Shown: piece after piece, positions 27,186-35,930 of the stretch
How positions within the stretch are numbered: position 1 is the first letter of the stretch
Layout: each line of letters begins with the position of its first letter
Origin: Pukyongia sp.
GTDB lineage: Bacteria; Bacteroidota; Bacteroidia; Flavobacteriales; Flavobacteriaceae
Assembly (NCBI GenBank): GCA_030148705.1
Contig: JASBSY010000007.1
Coordinates: 1 to 57,648, forward strand
DNA length: 57,648 bases
Direction: 5' to 3'
Notes under the pieces: model-generated
Databases searched by the model: none
What the model was told of the DNA's origin: nothing
What the model saw: the letters and a program-made list of their open reading frames with translations, nothing else
Made by a program: the position numbers and the translations under genes

Positions 27186-28883
27186 TTAATTTTCTATAGC
27201 CTCTCGTTTTAATTTGATGGCATCGAGGTATCTCTTAAGTTGTTTCTTAACAACAGGGAACAGGAAGTACAATCCTATCATGTTAGGGAATACCATGGCG
27301 AATATCATCGCATCCGAGAATGACCAGATGGAACTCATGCTCGCGGCAGCTCCAATTACCACAAAGGTACAGAACAATATTTTATATATGAGATCTGCAC
27401 GTTTTCCTCTTCCAAAAAGAAACTTCCATGATTGCAGCCCGTAATAGGACCAAGAGATCATGGTAGATACTGCAAAGAGTACCACTGCTATTGTTAGAAA
27501 GACTTTGGAATATGGAATATACTCGGCAAAAGCCTTGGAGGTAATTCCGGCGCCTTCATATGGCAACCCGTCAATAAGCACTACTCCGGTACCGTCACCC
27601 CCGTATTCGAAGAATCCTCCGAAGTTAAAGATAATAATTACCAGGGCGGTCATTGTACAGATTACCACGGTGTCGATAAACGGTTCTAAAAGAGCAACCA
27701 GTCCTTCAGAAGCTGAATATTTGGTCTTTACGGCCGAGTGAGCAATGGAAGCGGAACCTGCACCGGCTTCATTCGAAAATGCAGCTCTTTGAAAACCGAC
27801 TAGTAAGACCCCTATAAGACTTCCTACTCCAATCGCTGTTGGATTGAATGCCTCTGTTACGATCAACCCGATGGCATCATCAATAAAGGTGTAATTGGAA
27901 AATATAATATACAAACAGCAAAGTATATACAATATCGCCATAAATGGCACCACTTTTTCTGTTACTGAAGCAATTCTCTTAATCCCTCCAATTATGATAA
28001 TACCAACCAGGATTGCCAGAACTAGACCTACTATGGCACCTGCAGCTGTACTTTCCCAGTTAAAAAGTTCTTTTATCACGATGGTTGCCTGGTTACTTTG
28101 CGCAGCGTTTCCGCCACCAAATGATCCTCCGATACAGAAAATCGCAAAAAGGACTGCTGCAATTTTACCAATAGTCTTAAACCCTCGTTCTTTAAGTCCT
28201 TTTGAAATATAGTACATCGGACCACCATATATAGTACCATCCGGACCAACATCCCTGTACTGCACCCCAAGGGTACATTCTACGAATTTGGTACTCATTC
28301 CCAGCAAGCCACATACTATCATCCAGAAGGTAGCTCCCGGTCCACCAAGAGCAATTGCCAGGGCAACCCCGGCTATATTTCCATTTCCAACTGTTCCGGA
28401 AACCGCAGTTGCCAAAGCTTGGAAATGTGAAACTTCTCCGTCGCTGCTTTCATCCCGTATCGTATCCACAATATCACCGTCTACAGCGAGTTCATCAACG
28501 GTTTCCAAATGCGTATCTAAACTATCTACTTTAGTGAGATCCACACCCTGTGCAATCCCACCTTCTCCATACAATTCCTTTGCCCCATGCTTCTCTATAT
28601 CTTCATATTTACCGCGTACGGTTTGAATTGCTCTCCAGAAATAGCGAATATTCGGAAACCCGAAATATATAGTGAAGAATGCGGCACTTCCTACTAGAAG
28701 AAGAAGTACAAATGGAATATCAGGATCCTCCCAAACCAGGAAAAATATTGTTTCGGTAAAAAATTGGGCTACCGGCTGAAACGCCTGATCGATCTGCTGA
28801 TCCAGACCCATATCTTCTACCTCCTGAGAAAAGGCGAATATCGGGGTTAGTAAAGTAAATAGGGAAAGAAGAAATTTCTTCAT
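27186..28883 (-). CDS. Sodium:alanine symporter (AGCS family)
   Basis: 565 residues, longer than the usual 450-480 because of an N-terminal extension that begins with a signal-peptide-like stretch (LLSLFTLLTPIFAFSQ) and a soluble segment of about 85 residues before the first core helices. The AGCS core has the family phrases SGTVGNGNIAGVALAIALGG, GPMYYISKGL and FSNEAGAGSASIAHSAVKT, with about 10 membrane spans. The family imports small neutral amino acids such as alanine or glycine with Na+, which suits a marine organism. The exact substrate is unknown. It lies 96 bases after the potassium channel gene. A possible terminator lies inside the next gene. Confidence 0.92.
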   Translation of the reverse strand: MKKFLLSLFTLLTPIFAFSQEVEDMGLDQQIDQAFQPVAQFFTETIFFLVWEDPDIPFVLLLLVGSAAFFTIYFGFPNIRYFWRAIQTVRGKYEDIEKHGAKELYGEGGIAQGVDLTKVDSLDTHLETVDELAVDGDIVDTIRDESSDGEVSHFQALATAVSGTVGNGNIAGVALAIALGGPGATFWMIVCGLLGMSTKFVECTLGVQYRDVGPDGTIYGGPMYYISKGLKERGFKTIGKIAAVLFAIFCIGGSFGGGNAAQSNQATIVIKELFNWESTAAGAIVGLVLAILVGIIIIGGIKRIASVTEKVVPFMAILYILCCLYIIFSNYTFIDDAIGLIVTEAFNPTAIGVGSLIGVLLVGFQRAAFSNEAGAGSASIAHSAVKTKYSASEGLVALLEPFIDTVVICTMTALVIIIFNFGGFFEYGGDGTGVVLIDGLPYEGAGITSKAFAEYIPYSKVFLTIAVVLFAVSTMISWSYYGLQSWKFLFGRGKRADLIYKILFCTFVVIGAAASMSSIWSFSDAMIFAMVFPNMIGLYFLFPVVKKQLKRYLDAIKLKREAIEN

Positions 28884-28979
28884 AGTTGATTTTTAGATTA
28901 GACGTCGATTTTTCAGCACAGCAAGATGCTAAAAAATTTAGCCGTTATCAAATTTTAGCCGTAAAAAGATTGTGCATGC

Positions 28980-29990
28980 TTAAACATCGTAACGTTCCTT
29001 CAGACTTTTAATTTGGTCGGGCCTGCCTATTAGTATTAATGTAGAATTCTTTTTTATAACCATAGATGGTTCCGGATTTACAATGTATTCTCCCGATGGG
29101 GCCTTATACCCGATTATAGAACATCCCGTCTTTTTTCTAATATCCAGGGCGGCTATGGATTCTTCCTTGCCTTGAGGGGAAATCTTCGAGAATGGTACCT
29201 GCTCCACATTAATACTATCCAGTTCCCCTGAAACAGAAAGGTTATCGAGAAACTCTACCAGGTCGGGGGTAACCACCAGATTAGCCATATGGTCGCCGCC
29301 AATCTTATCGGGCAGGATTACGTTATCGGCACCGGCCAGTTTTAGTTTTTTTAAACTCGTCTCTTCAGTTGCCCGGCTTATAATTTTTAGGTCCGGTTTG
29401 ATCTGTCGGGCGGAAAGAACAATAAATAGGTTATCCGCATCACTGGGAAGCGCACAAATAATGGTCTCGGCCCGTTCAATACCGGCCTTACGAAGGGTAT
29501 TTTCGTCTACGGCATCGCCCGCTACAAACAACACGTCGGTCTGAGAATGGGCGGTGATAACTTCTTTATCAGATTCTATCACCACAAAATCTTTCTTATA
29601 ATCTTTAAGTTTCGCGGTTACCTGCATCCCGTTCCTGCCGTATCCGCATACGATAACATGCCCCGACAGGGAATCGATTATTTTCTTCACTTTGTTCTTT
29701 TTAAAGTTTCCAACGTTATTCTTACTTAGGATATTCTCGGTAATTACCTTGATCGCATAACTAAAGACAAAAATACTCGTAATCACGAGCATGGTGGTAA
29801 ATACCTTTTCGGTTTCATTTAACGGCTGGACCTCCTTGAAACCAACGGTGGTGACTGTAATGATTGTCATATAAACCGCATCGACCCACGAATAACCTGA
29901 ATAGAGCCTGAACCACAACACACCAAGCAGGAATACCAGGAATAATAGTCCGAATGCCAGTTTAATATTCGATTGCCGCTGGTTTTTCAT
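28980..29990 (-). CDS. Potassium channel with cytoplasmic TrkA-type (RCK) domain
   Basis: 336 residues. Two membrane helices (about residues 9-28 and 63-85) flank a pore loop with the filter TTVGF at 47-51, a variant of TVGYG that ends in Phe. The cytoplasmic part is a TrkA-N Rossmann domain (HVIVCGYGRNGMQV, residues 111-124, a nucleotide-binding GxGxxG) followed by a TrkA-C-like domain (SIIGYKAPSGEYIVNPEPS). This is the MthK-like architecture, gating K+ flow by ligand. Its ATG overlaps the stop of the PspC gene by four bases (ATGA), so the two are translationally coupled. Confidence 0.93.
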   Translation of the reverse strand: MKNQRQSNIKLAFGLLFLVFLLGVLWFRLYSGYSWVDAVYMTIITVTTVGFKEVQPLNETEKVFTTMLVITSIFVFSYAIKVITENILSKNNVGNFKKNKVKKIIDSLSGHVIVCGYGRNGMQVTAKLKDYKKDFVVIESDKEVITAHSQTDVLFVAGDAVDENTLRKAGIERAETIICALPSDADNLFIVLSARQIKPDLKIISRATEETSLKKLKLAGADNVILPDKIGGDHMANLVVTPDLVEFLDNLSVSGELDSINVEQVPFSKISPQGKEESIAALDIRKKTGCSIIGYKAPSGEYIVNPEPSMVIKKNSTLILIGRPDQIKSLKERYDV

Positions 29991-30217
29991 AAATCAAAAA
30001 CTGAACTTCGCTTCGTATATACAAGGTCCTTTAATTTAAGCCAGAAAGCCAGGGTAAGATAAATGGCAAACCCTACGCCCAGTGTTGCGAAGGAGACATA
30101 TATAAAAAACAAGCGGACGCTTTTAGCCCTCATGCCCAGCTTATCTGCCAGCCTTGAACTCACATAAAAGCCTCGCTTCTCGAGGTAATGCCTTATTTTA
30201 TAAACCAGCTGAATCAT
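29987..30217 (-). CDS. PspC domain protein
   Basis: 76 residues: a short soluble start (LVYKIRHYLEKRGFYVSSRLADKLGM), then one membrane segment (LFFIYVSFATLGVGFAIYLTLAF) and a basic tail. The pattern matches the PspC domain of phage-shock membrane proteins, here as a stand-alone minimal form. It shares four bases with the downstream K+ channel, suggesting a joint envelope-stress or ion-homeostasis role, which is inference. No PspA or PspB lies nearby. It is 27 bases after the DUF2851 gene stop in the same direction. Confidence 0.8.
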   Translation of the reverse strand: MIQLVYKIRHYLEKRGFYVSSRLADKLGMRAKSVRLFFIYVSFATLGVGFAIYLTLAFWLKLKDLVYTKRSSVFDL

Positions 30218-30244
30218 CCCTGCAATTTACCAAAATATAATCTA

Positions 30245-31519
30245 TTATTCTCCTGTACCGAGTAACCGGAGTCCTAAGCTGCATTCCATACATTTTCGCT
30301 TATCGCAATAGTGCTTTTTTAGCTGAAGCAAAGCCTGGGTTTCAGCCGCATTTTTAATCCCGGGTCTCAGGGCGTTGAATTTCTTTATGATGGAATTCTT
30401 CTCCGGTTCTATATTCGTCGCCAGGGATGTCACCGCAGCTGCGGGTCCGTTCGTCATTTTTAAAAATGCAAATTTCACCGGAATGATGGTATTGACAAGG
30501 AGCAGGTTTGTAAATTCTTTGCTTAATCCTTTTACCGAATTACCGGACTGTCGTCCGAAGGTATAATGGGTATTCCAGTACGCGGCTGCCGTACAGTACA
30601 ATAGCCTGTGCAATTCCTGAATGGTGGTCGCCTCAATTACTTTTGAAAACAATGATCCGCAGCCCGAATACAGACCTGCCAATTGGGAAAGACGGATACT
30701 CGGAAATCCCGATGGTCGGAGGCGCAGTAATTTAGGGGGAATAACGTAATCTGAATTAAGGCCGAATTTTAACCGAAGGTAGGCGTATTTAGACTTTAAT
30801 TCAATAAAATAAGGGTCGCCCCGGGATCCATCCAGAAGTCCGGCCTGACCGAAAAAGAGAGCTTCCAACAACACCCGATCGTGACTGCATTTTCTCACAA
30901 TCCTGAAATCCATCGAACAGCTTAAACTGTAAAATGACAACGCGTTCACCTTCAGACCAAAATTTTTGCAAATAAGCCTGAACAGAACGCCCTCCCAGTC
31001 GCCTTGCGACCGCTGAAGTTCCTGATGAATTAAAGTTGTTTTTTGCTGCAGACGTTCTATATAAAGCCGTTCCAGCCAGATGGCATAGTGAGGCTCAGGC
31101 ACGCGGTGGAAACCTTTTTCACAAGGGATCCATCCGCCGGTTTTCAAAAATAAGCGTTGGTATTTTGCCAGCGATTGGGCAGCCACCAGAGTTCTAAGTT
31201 CAAGTGTGGGAATTTCAGTGTGGTTCGATCGCAGCACCGGTATATCCGAATCCCATACCACGTGAAGAATAACCGAATCGTAATGCTTATCGGTATCATG
31301 ACCGTGAGCGTACCAATGGGAAGCATTGATGTGAATTTCTATATTACCGGCCCATTCCTGCTCATCAATGCGAATCGATCCGTTGAAGAAGTCAGGACCG
31401 GCATTCGTATTGACAGTGCCCGGGTCTAGTACTGCGAGCGAGCAGCCATTGGTAAGTTTAAGGTTTTGTGTGTCGAATTTTTGAAATTTCCACACATAAT
31501 GCAGAAAATCTTCTTTCAA
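30245..31519 (-). CDS. DUF2851 family protein
   Basis: 424 residues, full length for DUF2851, a family found almost only in Bacteroidota and with no assigned function. Recognisable blocks are EDFLHYVWKFQKFDTQNLKL at the start, DPGTVNTNAGPDFFNGSIRI, GNIEIHINASHWYAHGHD and YDSVILHVVWDSD. The C-terminus has a Cys cluster, CDKRKCMECSLG, near residue 412. The His-rich HINASHWYAHGHD phrase suggests a metal site or nuclease-like fold, but this is only suggestive. The start is TTG (31517-31519) since no ATG fits the conserved N-terminus. It is transcribed with the PspC and channel genes. Confidence 0.87.
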   Translation of the reverse strand: MKEDFLHYVWKFQKFDTQNLKLTNGCSLAVLDPGTVNTNAGPDFFNGSIRIDEQEWAGNIEIHINASHWYAHGHDTDKHYDSVILHVVWDSDIPVLRSNHTEIPTLELRTLVAAQSLAKYQRLFLKTGGWIPCEKGFHRVPEPHYAIWLERLYIERLQQKTTLIHQELQRSQGDWEGVLFRLICKNFGLKVNALSFYSLSCSMDFRIVRKCSHDRVLLEALFFGQAGLLDGSRGDPYFIELKSKYAYLRLKFGLNSDYVIPPKLLRLRPSGFPSIRLSQLAGLYSGCGSLFSKVIEATTIQELHRLLYCTAAAYWNTHYTFGRQSGNSVKGLSKEFTNLLLVNTIIPVKFAFLKMTNGPAAAVTSLATNIEPEKNSIIKKFNALRPGIKNAAETQALLQLKKHYCDKRKCMECSLGLRLLGTGE

Positions 31520-31598
31520 AATATACAGTTTCGGGGGAAGGCAGAACTGTACTCTAAATATATTAATTCCCGCTTAAACCGGAAAGTTAAATTGTTAA

Positions 31599-32579
31599 TT
31601 AATCCAGATAACCCATTTTTCGCATCCAGTCGTCGTTGTACATTTTTCCAACGTACCGGCTACCGTGATCGTGAAACAGTACAACTACCACATCGCTACT
31701 GTTAAAATGTTCTTTCAGCTGCAACACACCTTTCATGGCCGCTCCTGCCGAATTACCCAGGAACATCCCTTCCTTCTTGGCCAGCAACTGAGTATAAACA
31801 GCCGCATCTTTGTCGGTCACCTTGGTAAACCCGTCTATTATATCGAAGTTCACGTTCTTGGGAAGTATGTCTTCGCCTATGCCTTCCGTTACGTACGGAT
31901 AGATTTCCTTCTCGTCGAACTCACCGGTTTCGTGGTATTTTTTAAAAACACTTCCGTAGGTATCCACTCCCCAAATTTTAATATCCGGGTTTTGTTCTTT
32001 TAAGTATTTACCCACCCCGCTTATGGTGCCCCCGGTACCTACACCCACCACAAAATGCGTTACTTTCCCGTCGGTTTGCTTCCAAATTTCGGGGCCGGTG
32101 CTTTCGTAATGCGCCTTGGTATTGCTGGGGTTGTCGTACTGATTAACATACCAGCTGTTAGGGGTTTCATCAGCCAGGCGTTTGGAGACAGAATAGTAGG
32201 AACGCGGATCGTCCGGCTCCACATCTGTAGGACAAACAACAACTTCACTGCCTACGGCTCTTAGGATGTCCATTTTTTCTTTGCTTTGCTTATCGCTAAT
32301 AACGCAGATCATATTATAGCCCTTAACGATGGCCGCAAGAGCAAGCCCCATTCCGGTGTTTCCGGAGGTCCCTTCTATGATAGTGCCCCCGGGTTTTAAC
32401 CTCCCGTCGGCTTCGGCATCCTCGATCATAGTTAAAGCCATTCGGTCTTTAACGGAGTTCCCCGGGTTAAAGGTCTCGTATTTTGCCAGTAGTAAACAGG
32501 GAAGTTCCTCTGCCAGTTTATTAATTTTAACCAGGGGAGTATTCCCGATTGTCTCCAGTATATTCTTAGCGTAATCCAT
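31599..32579 (-). CDS. PLP-dependent cysteine synthase / cystathionine beta-synthase-like enzyme
   Basis: 326 residues starting at ATG 32577-32579 (MDYAKNILETIGNTPLVKIN); an upstream TTG would add seven odd residues and sit on the -7 box. The PLP lysine is Lys44 in NSVKDRMA and the phosphate loop is TSGNTG at 71-76, with GTGGTISGVG further on. These are hallmarks of the O-acetylserine sulfhydrylase / cystathionine beta-synthase fold. It makes cysteine or cystathionine from an activated serine; which one is not clear. No serine acetyltransferase is nearby. It has a textbook promoter (see entry at 32598) and is a single-gene unit. Confidence 0.9.
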   Translation of the reverse strand: MDYAKNILETIGNTPLVKINKLAEELPCLLLAKYETFNPGNSVKDRMALTMIEDAEADGRLKPGGTIIEGTSGNTGMGLALAAIVKGYNMICVISDKQSKEKMDILRAVGSEVVVCPTDVEPDDPRSYYSVSKRLADETPNSWYVNQYDNPSNTKAHYESTGPEIWKQTDGKVTHFVVGVGTGGTISGVGKYLKEQNPDIKIWGVDTYGSVFKKYHETGEFDEKEIYPYVTEGIGEDILPKNVNFDIIDGFTKVTDKDAAVYTQLLAKKEGMFLGNSAGAAMKGVLQLKEHFNSSDVVVVLFHDHGSRYVGKMYNDDWMRKMGYLD

Positions 32580-32597
32580 AGATAAATTTAAGCGGGG

Positions 32598-32629
32598 CAA
32601 AGGTACGTTTTAGGATGACCTTCTGCAAA
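32598..32629 (-). promoter_or_regulatory. Promoter of the cysteine synthase gene (-33 TTTG, -7 TACCTTTG)
   Basis: On the minus strand TTTG (32626-32629) and TACCTTTG (32598-32605) are separated by 20 bases. Both boxes fit the Bacteroidota primary sigma consensus. The ATG is 18 bases downstream. Confidence 0.82.
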
Positions 32630-32635
32630 GATTGT

Positions 32636-33871
32636 TTATTCAAAACGTATTGCCTTAACGGGTGATATCCGTGAAATGATATAGGATGGGATTAACAGCA
32701 TCAGTAAGCACAACACAAAGGTGCCAAGGTTGAGCAGGATTATATAGCCCGGCTCGAGATATACAGGTGCTTCGGTAACATAATAGGTGTCCGGATCTAA
32801 CGGGAACAGTTTAAAATACTTCTGAATAAGCAGTAGTCCAATCCCTATAATATTTCCAAATGCCAACCCAAGCATAATTAGATACATGGCGTTGTATAAG
32901 AATATTTTCCGAACGCTCCAGTCATTACTACCCAGGGCTTTTAAAATACCTATCATCTGGGTTCGTTCTAGTATAAGTACGAGTAAGGCCGTAATCATAT
33001 TTATTCCTGCAACCAGGATCATGATTCCAATGATAAGCGCAATGTTAAAGTCGAACAGGTCCAGCCATTCAAAAATCGAACCGTACTTCTGGCGAATGGT
33101 CTGAGTATCCAGGTCGCTGGCCGTTTCTACATAGACCTGATTGCCTATGGTCTCAATGTTGTCGAAATCCTCGACGAAAAGCTCGAAGGCCCCGATCTGG
33201 TCTTCTTCCCAGCGATTCAGCGCCTGGATATGGCGAATATCGGCGATGATATACTGTTCATCGAACTGCTGAAACCTGCTGTTATAAATCCCAACGATAC
33301 TAAAGCCCCTACTTCGCGGTGGCCTTGAACTATCCGAATTCATAAAGAATGTCGCAATACGGTCTCCCAACTTGAGGTTTAGTCGGTTGGCAAGATATTC
33401 GGAAACAAGGATATCCGAATTCAACTCTCCAGTCAAATCGGGTAGCTTTCCCTCCACCAGGAATTCTTCAAAATACTGCCAGTTATAATCACTTCCAACC
33501 CCTTTTACTATTATTCCCTCGAAATCGTCTTCAGTCCTGATAACCCCACCTTTGGAAGCAGTTACCTGAATGTGCTTGATCCCTTCCACCAGGTTAAACT
33601 CCGGGTAGAATTCCTGATCCTTCGAAATGGGTATCTGCGAATCGTTCGAAAAGTTGGTATCGTAATTGGTAATTACAATGTCGCCGTTAAAGGCAGACAC
33701 CTTTTCACGTATCTTTTTTTGCAGTCCGATGCCTGTCGCAATGGATATTAACATCATGATCATTCCAATGGAAATAGCTGCAATGGCTATTTTTATTATT
33801 GGAGCCGAAATGCTACTTTTATGATCCTTGGACGCAATGATGCGACGGGCGACGAAAAACTCGAAATTCAC
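32636..33871 (-). CDS. ABC transporter permease, FtsX/LolC-E family
   Basis: 411 residues with the MacB/LolCE-FtsX arrangement: an N-terminal membrane helix (IIKIAIAAISIGMIMMLISIATGIG), a large periplasmic domain (residues about 50-270) and three more helices around 275-410, ending in the usual NLGTFVLCLLMLLIPSYIISRISPVKAIRFE-type tail where Pro-Val-Lys-Ala-Ile-Arg is the conserved end. Such proteins release lipoproteins from the inner membrane or drive similar envelope work, with an ATPase encoded elsewhere. The start is only nine bases from the NamZ-like gene on the opposite strand. No ATPase gene is adjacent. Confidence 0.88.
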   Translation of the reverse strand: MNFEFFVARRIIASKDHKSSISAPIIKIAIAAISIGMIMMLISIATGIGLQKKIREKVSAFNGDIVITNYDTNFSNDSQIPISKDQEFYPEFNLVEGIKHIQVTASKGGVIRTEDDFEGIIVKGVGSDYNWQYFEEFLVEGKLPDLTGELNSDILVSEYLANRLNLKLGDRIATFFMNSDSSRPPRSRGFSIVGIYNSRFQQFDEQYIIADIRHIQALNRWEEDQIGAFELFVEDFDNIETIGNQVYVETASDLDTQTIRQKYGSIFEWLDLFDFNIALIIGIMILVAGINMITALLVLILERTQMIGILKALGSNDWSVRKIFLYNAMYLIMLGLAFGNIIGIGLLLIQKYFKLFPLDPDTYYVTEAPVYLEPGYIILLNLGTFVLCLLMLLIPSYIISRISPVKAIRFE

Positions 33872-33880
33872 TGTTATTTA

Positions 33881-35155
33881 ATGCGATTTACTTTTTTCAA
33901 AAATACACTATTCCTGATAGTTTTAGCGACTTTTTCATGTGGAAGTCAGTCGCAGGAGGCCAAGGAACGAGACAAAGTGATTCATGACATGATCCCTTTA
34001 GACAGTGTTGGAAGAAAATCTTCAACAGACCGCAAGATTCCGGCTGTCGCTGACATCATTACCGGTGCTGAGCAAGCTTCAGACTACCTTCCATTATTGC
34101 GAAACAAACAAGTGGCAGTCGTGGCGAACCAGACCTCCATCCTTTCAGAAGAGGGCGAACAAATCCATCTTGTGGATTTCCTAATCGATCAGGGTATCCA
34201 TCTGAAGAAAGTCTTTGCGCCTGAGCACGGTTTCCGCGGAACGGCAGATGCCGGGGAGTTGGTTAAGGATGGAATCGATACTAAAACCGGCCTTCCGCTT
34301 ATTTCCTTGCACGGCAAACATAAAAAGCCCACCGATCTGCAACTTAAGGATGTGGATGTTCTTATGTTTGATATACAGGACGTGGGAGTACGGTTCTACA
34401 CCTACATTTCCACCCTGCACTATGTAATGGAAGCCTGTGCCGAAGCAGGAAAACAGCTCATTATCCTGGATCGCCCAAACCCGAACGGCCATTATGTGGA
34501 CGGCCCCACTATGCTCAAGGAAAACACCAGCTTTCTGGGAATGCACCCCATTCCCCTTGTACATGGAATGACCATTGGAGAATACGCCCAAATGATCAAT
34601 GGCGAAGGCTGGCTGGCGGGGAATATTGAATGTGATATTCGGGTAATTAAACTAAAGAATTATACCCGCCATACCCCATATAGTCTGCCTGTTCGGCCCT
34701 CGCCAAACCTCCCGAATGATACGGCGATCAACCTCTACCCCAGCCTGGGTCTGCTTGAAGGTACCAACCTGAATGCGGGCAGGGGTACAGAAATGCAATT
34801 CCAGGTGTTCGGGTCTCCGTATCTGCCGTCCGAAAAATATACGTTTACCTACACCCCGCAGCCAAATTTCGGTTCAAAAAACCCTAAATTTAACGCGGTT
34901 AAATGCAACGGACTTGACCTTCGTGATACCGGTAGGCTTGCCGGTGTTAACCTAAGCTGGATCATAGCCGCATATCACGACTATACAAAAAAGAGTGAAT
35001 TTTTTAACCGCGCGAATTTTACGGCTCACGCCGGTACTCCCCTGCTCCAGCAACAAATTGAGAACGGGCTTTCATTCAAAGAAATTAAGGACAGTTGGGA
35101 AAATGACCTTAAGGCTTTCAGAAAAACAAGGGAAAAATATCTTTTGTACAACTAA
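33881..35155 (+). CDS. DUF1343 lipoprotein, exo-beta-N-acetylmuramidase NamZ-like
   Basis: 424 residues. The start at 33881 gives a lipoprotein signal (LFLIVLATFSC, Cys20). An ATG 60 bases upstream would run the frame into the divergent permease gene. The DUF1343 domain fills the rest: VANQTSILSE, HLVDFLID, FAPEHGFRG, LISLHGKHKKP, FDIQDVGVRFYTYISTLH and DRPNPNGHYVDGP, all typical of NamZ (B. subtilis YbbC and the Tannerella muramidase). It should remove terminal MurNAc during peptidoglycan recycling in the periplasm. The adjacent divergent permease suggests a cell-envelope theme. Confidence 0.9.
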   Translation: MRFTFFKNTLFLIVLATFSCGSQSQEAKERDKVIHDMIPLDSVGRKSSTDRKIPAVADIITGAEQASDYLPLLRNKQVAVVANQTSILSEEGEQIHLVDFLIDQGIHLKKVFAPEHGFRGTADAGELVKDGIDTKTGLPLISLHGKHKKPTDLQLKDVDVLMFDIQDVGVRFYTYISTLHYVMEACAEAGKQLIILDRPNPNGHYVDGPTMLKENTSFLGMHPIPLVHGMTIGEYAQMINGEGWLAGNIECDIRVIKLKNYTRHTPYSLPVRPSPNLPNDTAINLYPSLGLLEGTNLNAGRGTEMQFQVFGSPYLPSEKYTFTYTPQPNFGSKNPKFNAVKCNGLDLRDTGRLAGVNLSWIIAAYHDYTKKSEFFNRANFTAHAGTPLLQQQIENGLSFKEIKDSWENDLKAFRKTREKYLLYN

Positions 35156-35216
35156 CTGATTCTAAGCATACCATAAATAATGCGTTAAGCTCTGACCAAA
35201 ATTTTATTATTAAAGG

Positions 35217-35248
35217 TTTTGTCACTGCTTTTGTTAATGATATATTTC
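35217..35248 (+). promoter_or_regulatory. Promoter of the 221-aa lipoprotein gene (TTTTG, N19, TATATTTC)
   Basis: TTTTG (35217-35221) and TATATTTC (35241-35248) are 19 bases apart; the -7 box differs from TAnnTTTG only at the last base. A run of ten A residues follows (35250-35259). Confidence 0.55.
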
Positions 35249-35264
35249 CAAAAAAAAAATTGAA

Positions 35265-35930
35265 TTGAAAAAAATTCTTCTCCCGCTTCTCGGTTGTTTC
35301 ATTTCACTTAGTTCCTTTCAGTGCGAAAAAGAAGTTCTGGATAATACGCGTTCGGTTATTACCGGTTTGCTGGTCGATGATAGCGGTAGGGCGATTAATG
35401 GTCTATCGATAAAAATAACATCGCAGCATAATGTCCTGGGTCAAAGTGCGACAGCCTCGAACGGACAATTTAAATTTACCAGCCTGCGGTCTAATCGCGG
35501 GGAATTTAATTTTGAGTTTAACGGAACTGATATTAACCCTAATTACGGCTCAATCACCTACCATTACACAGACAGCGCCTTTCTGGAAAAGTACGGGTTC
35601 GGTGAGATAGTTTTAACCAGGTCTGCCTCCTTAAATTTCAAGCTTATAAAAACCTCCCAGGGCAATTCTGCGCTTGATTTTGAACTGAAGTACCTCGGGA
35701 CTGCGTGCAGGTATTTTTATGAAAACAACGAATTACAGAACAACGAAAGTTGTTTTCCGGAAGAAGTTATTGAAGAATCCTTATCGGATGCCGATCCAAA
35801 TTTTGAAATCGACCTGATCGCCCCGATGAACAGTATCGTTGAATTCAACTATCAGATCCCGGGTGAGCCTGTCCAATCCCTTCAGATAACCCTGAATGAA
35901 CCCGTGAACAACTATGAATTTGAATATTAG
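35265..35930 (+). CDS. Lipoprotein with a carboxypeptidase regulatory-like domain
   Basis: 221 residues. The lipobox LSSFQC (Cys20) makes it an outer-membrane or periplasmic lipoprotein. The next about 90 residues form a Big/CarboxypepD_reg-like beta domain (ITGLLVDDSGRAINGLSIKI, SNGQFKFTSLRSN). The rest is unrecognised, with two Cys near residues 147 and 162. The start is TTG (35265-35267). No ATG lies between the upstream in-frame stop at 35238 and this codon. The end overlaps the next gene by 17 bases, indicating one operon with the outer-membrane barrel. Confidence 0.72.
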   Translation: MKKILLPLLGCFISLSSFQCEKEVLDNTRSVITGLLVDDSGRAINGLSIKITSQHNVLGQSATASNGQFKFTSLRSNRGEFNFEFNGTDINPNYGSITYHYTDSAFLEKYGFGEIVLTRSASLNFKLIKTSQGNSALDFELKYLGTACRYFYENNELQNNESCFPEEVIEESLSDADPNFEIDLIAPMNSIVEFNYQIPGEPVQSLQITLNEPVNNYEFEY

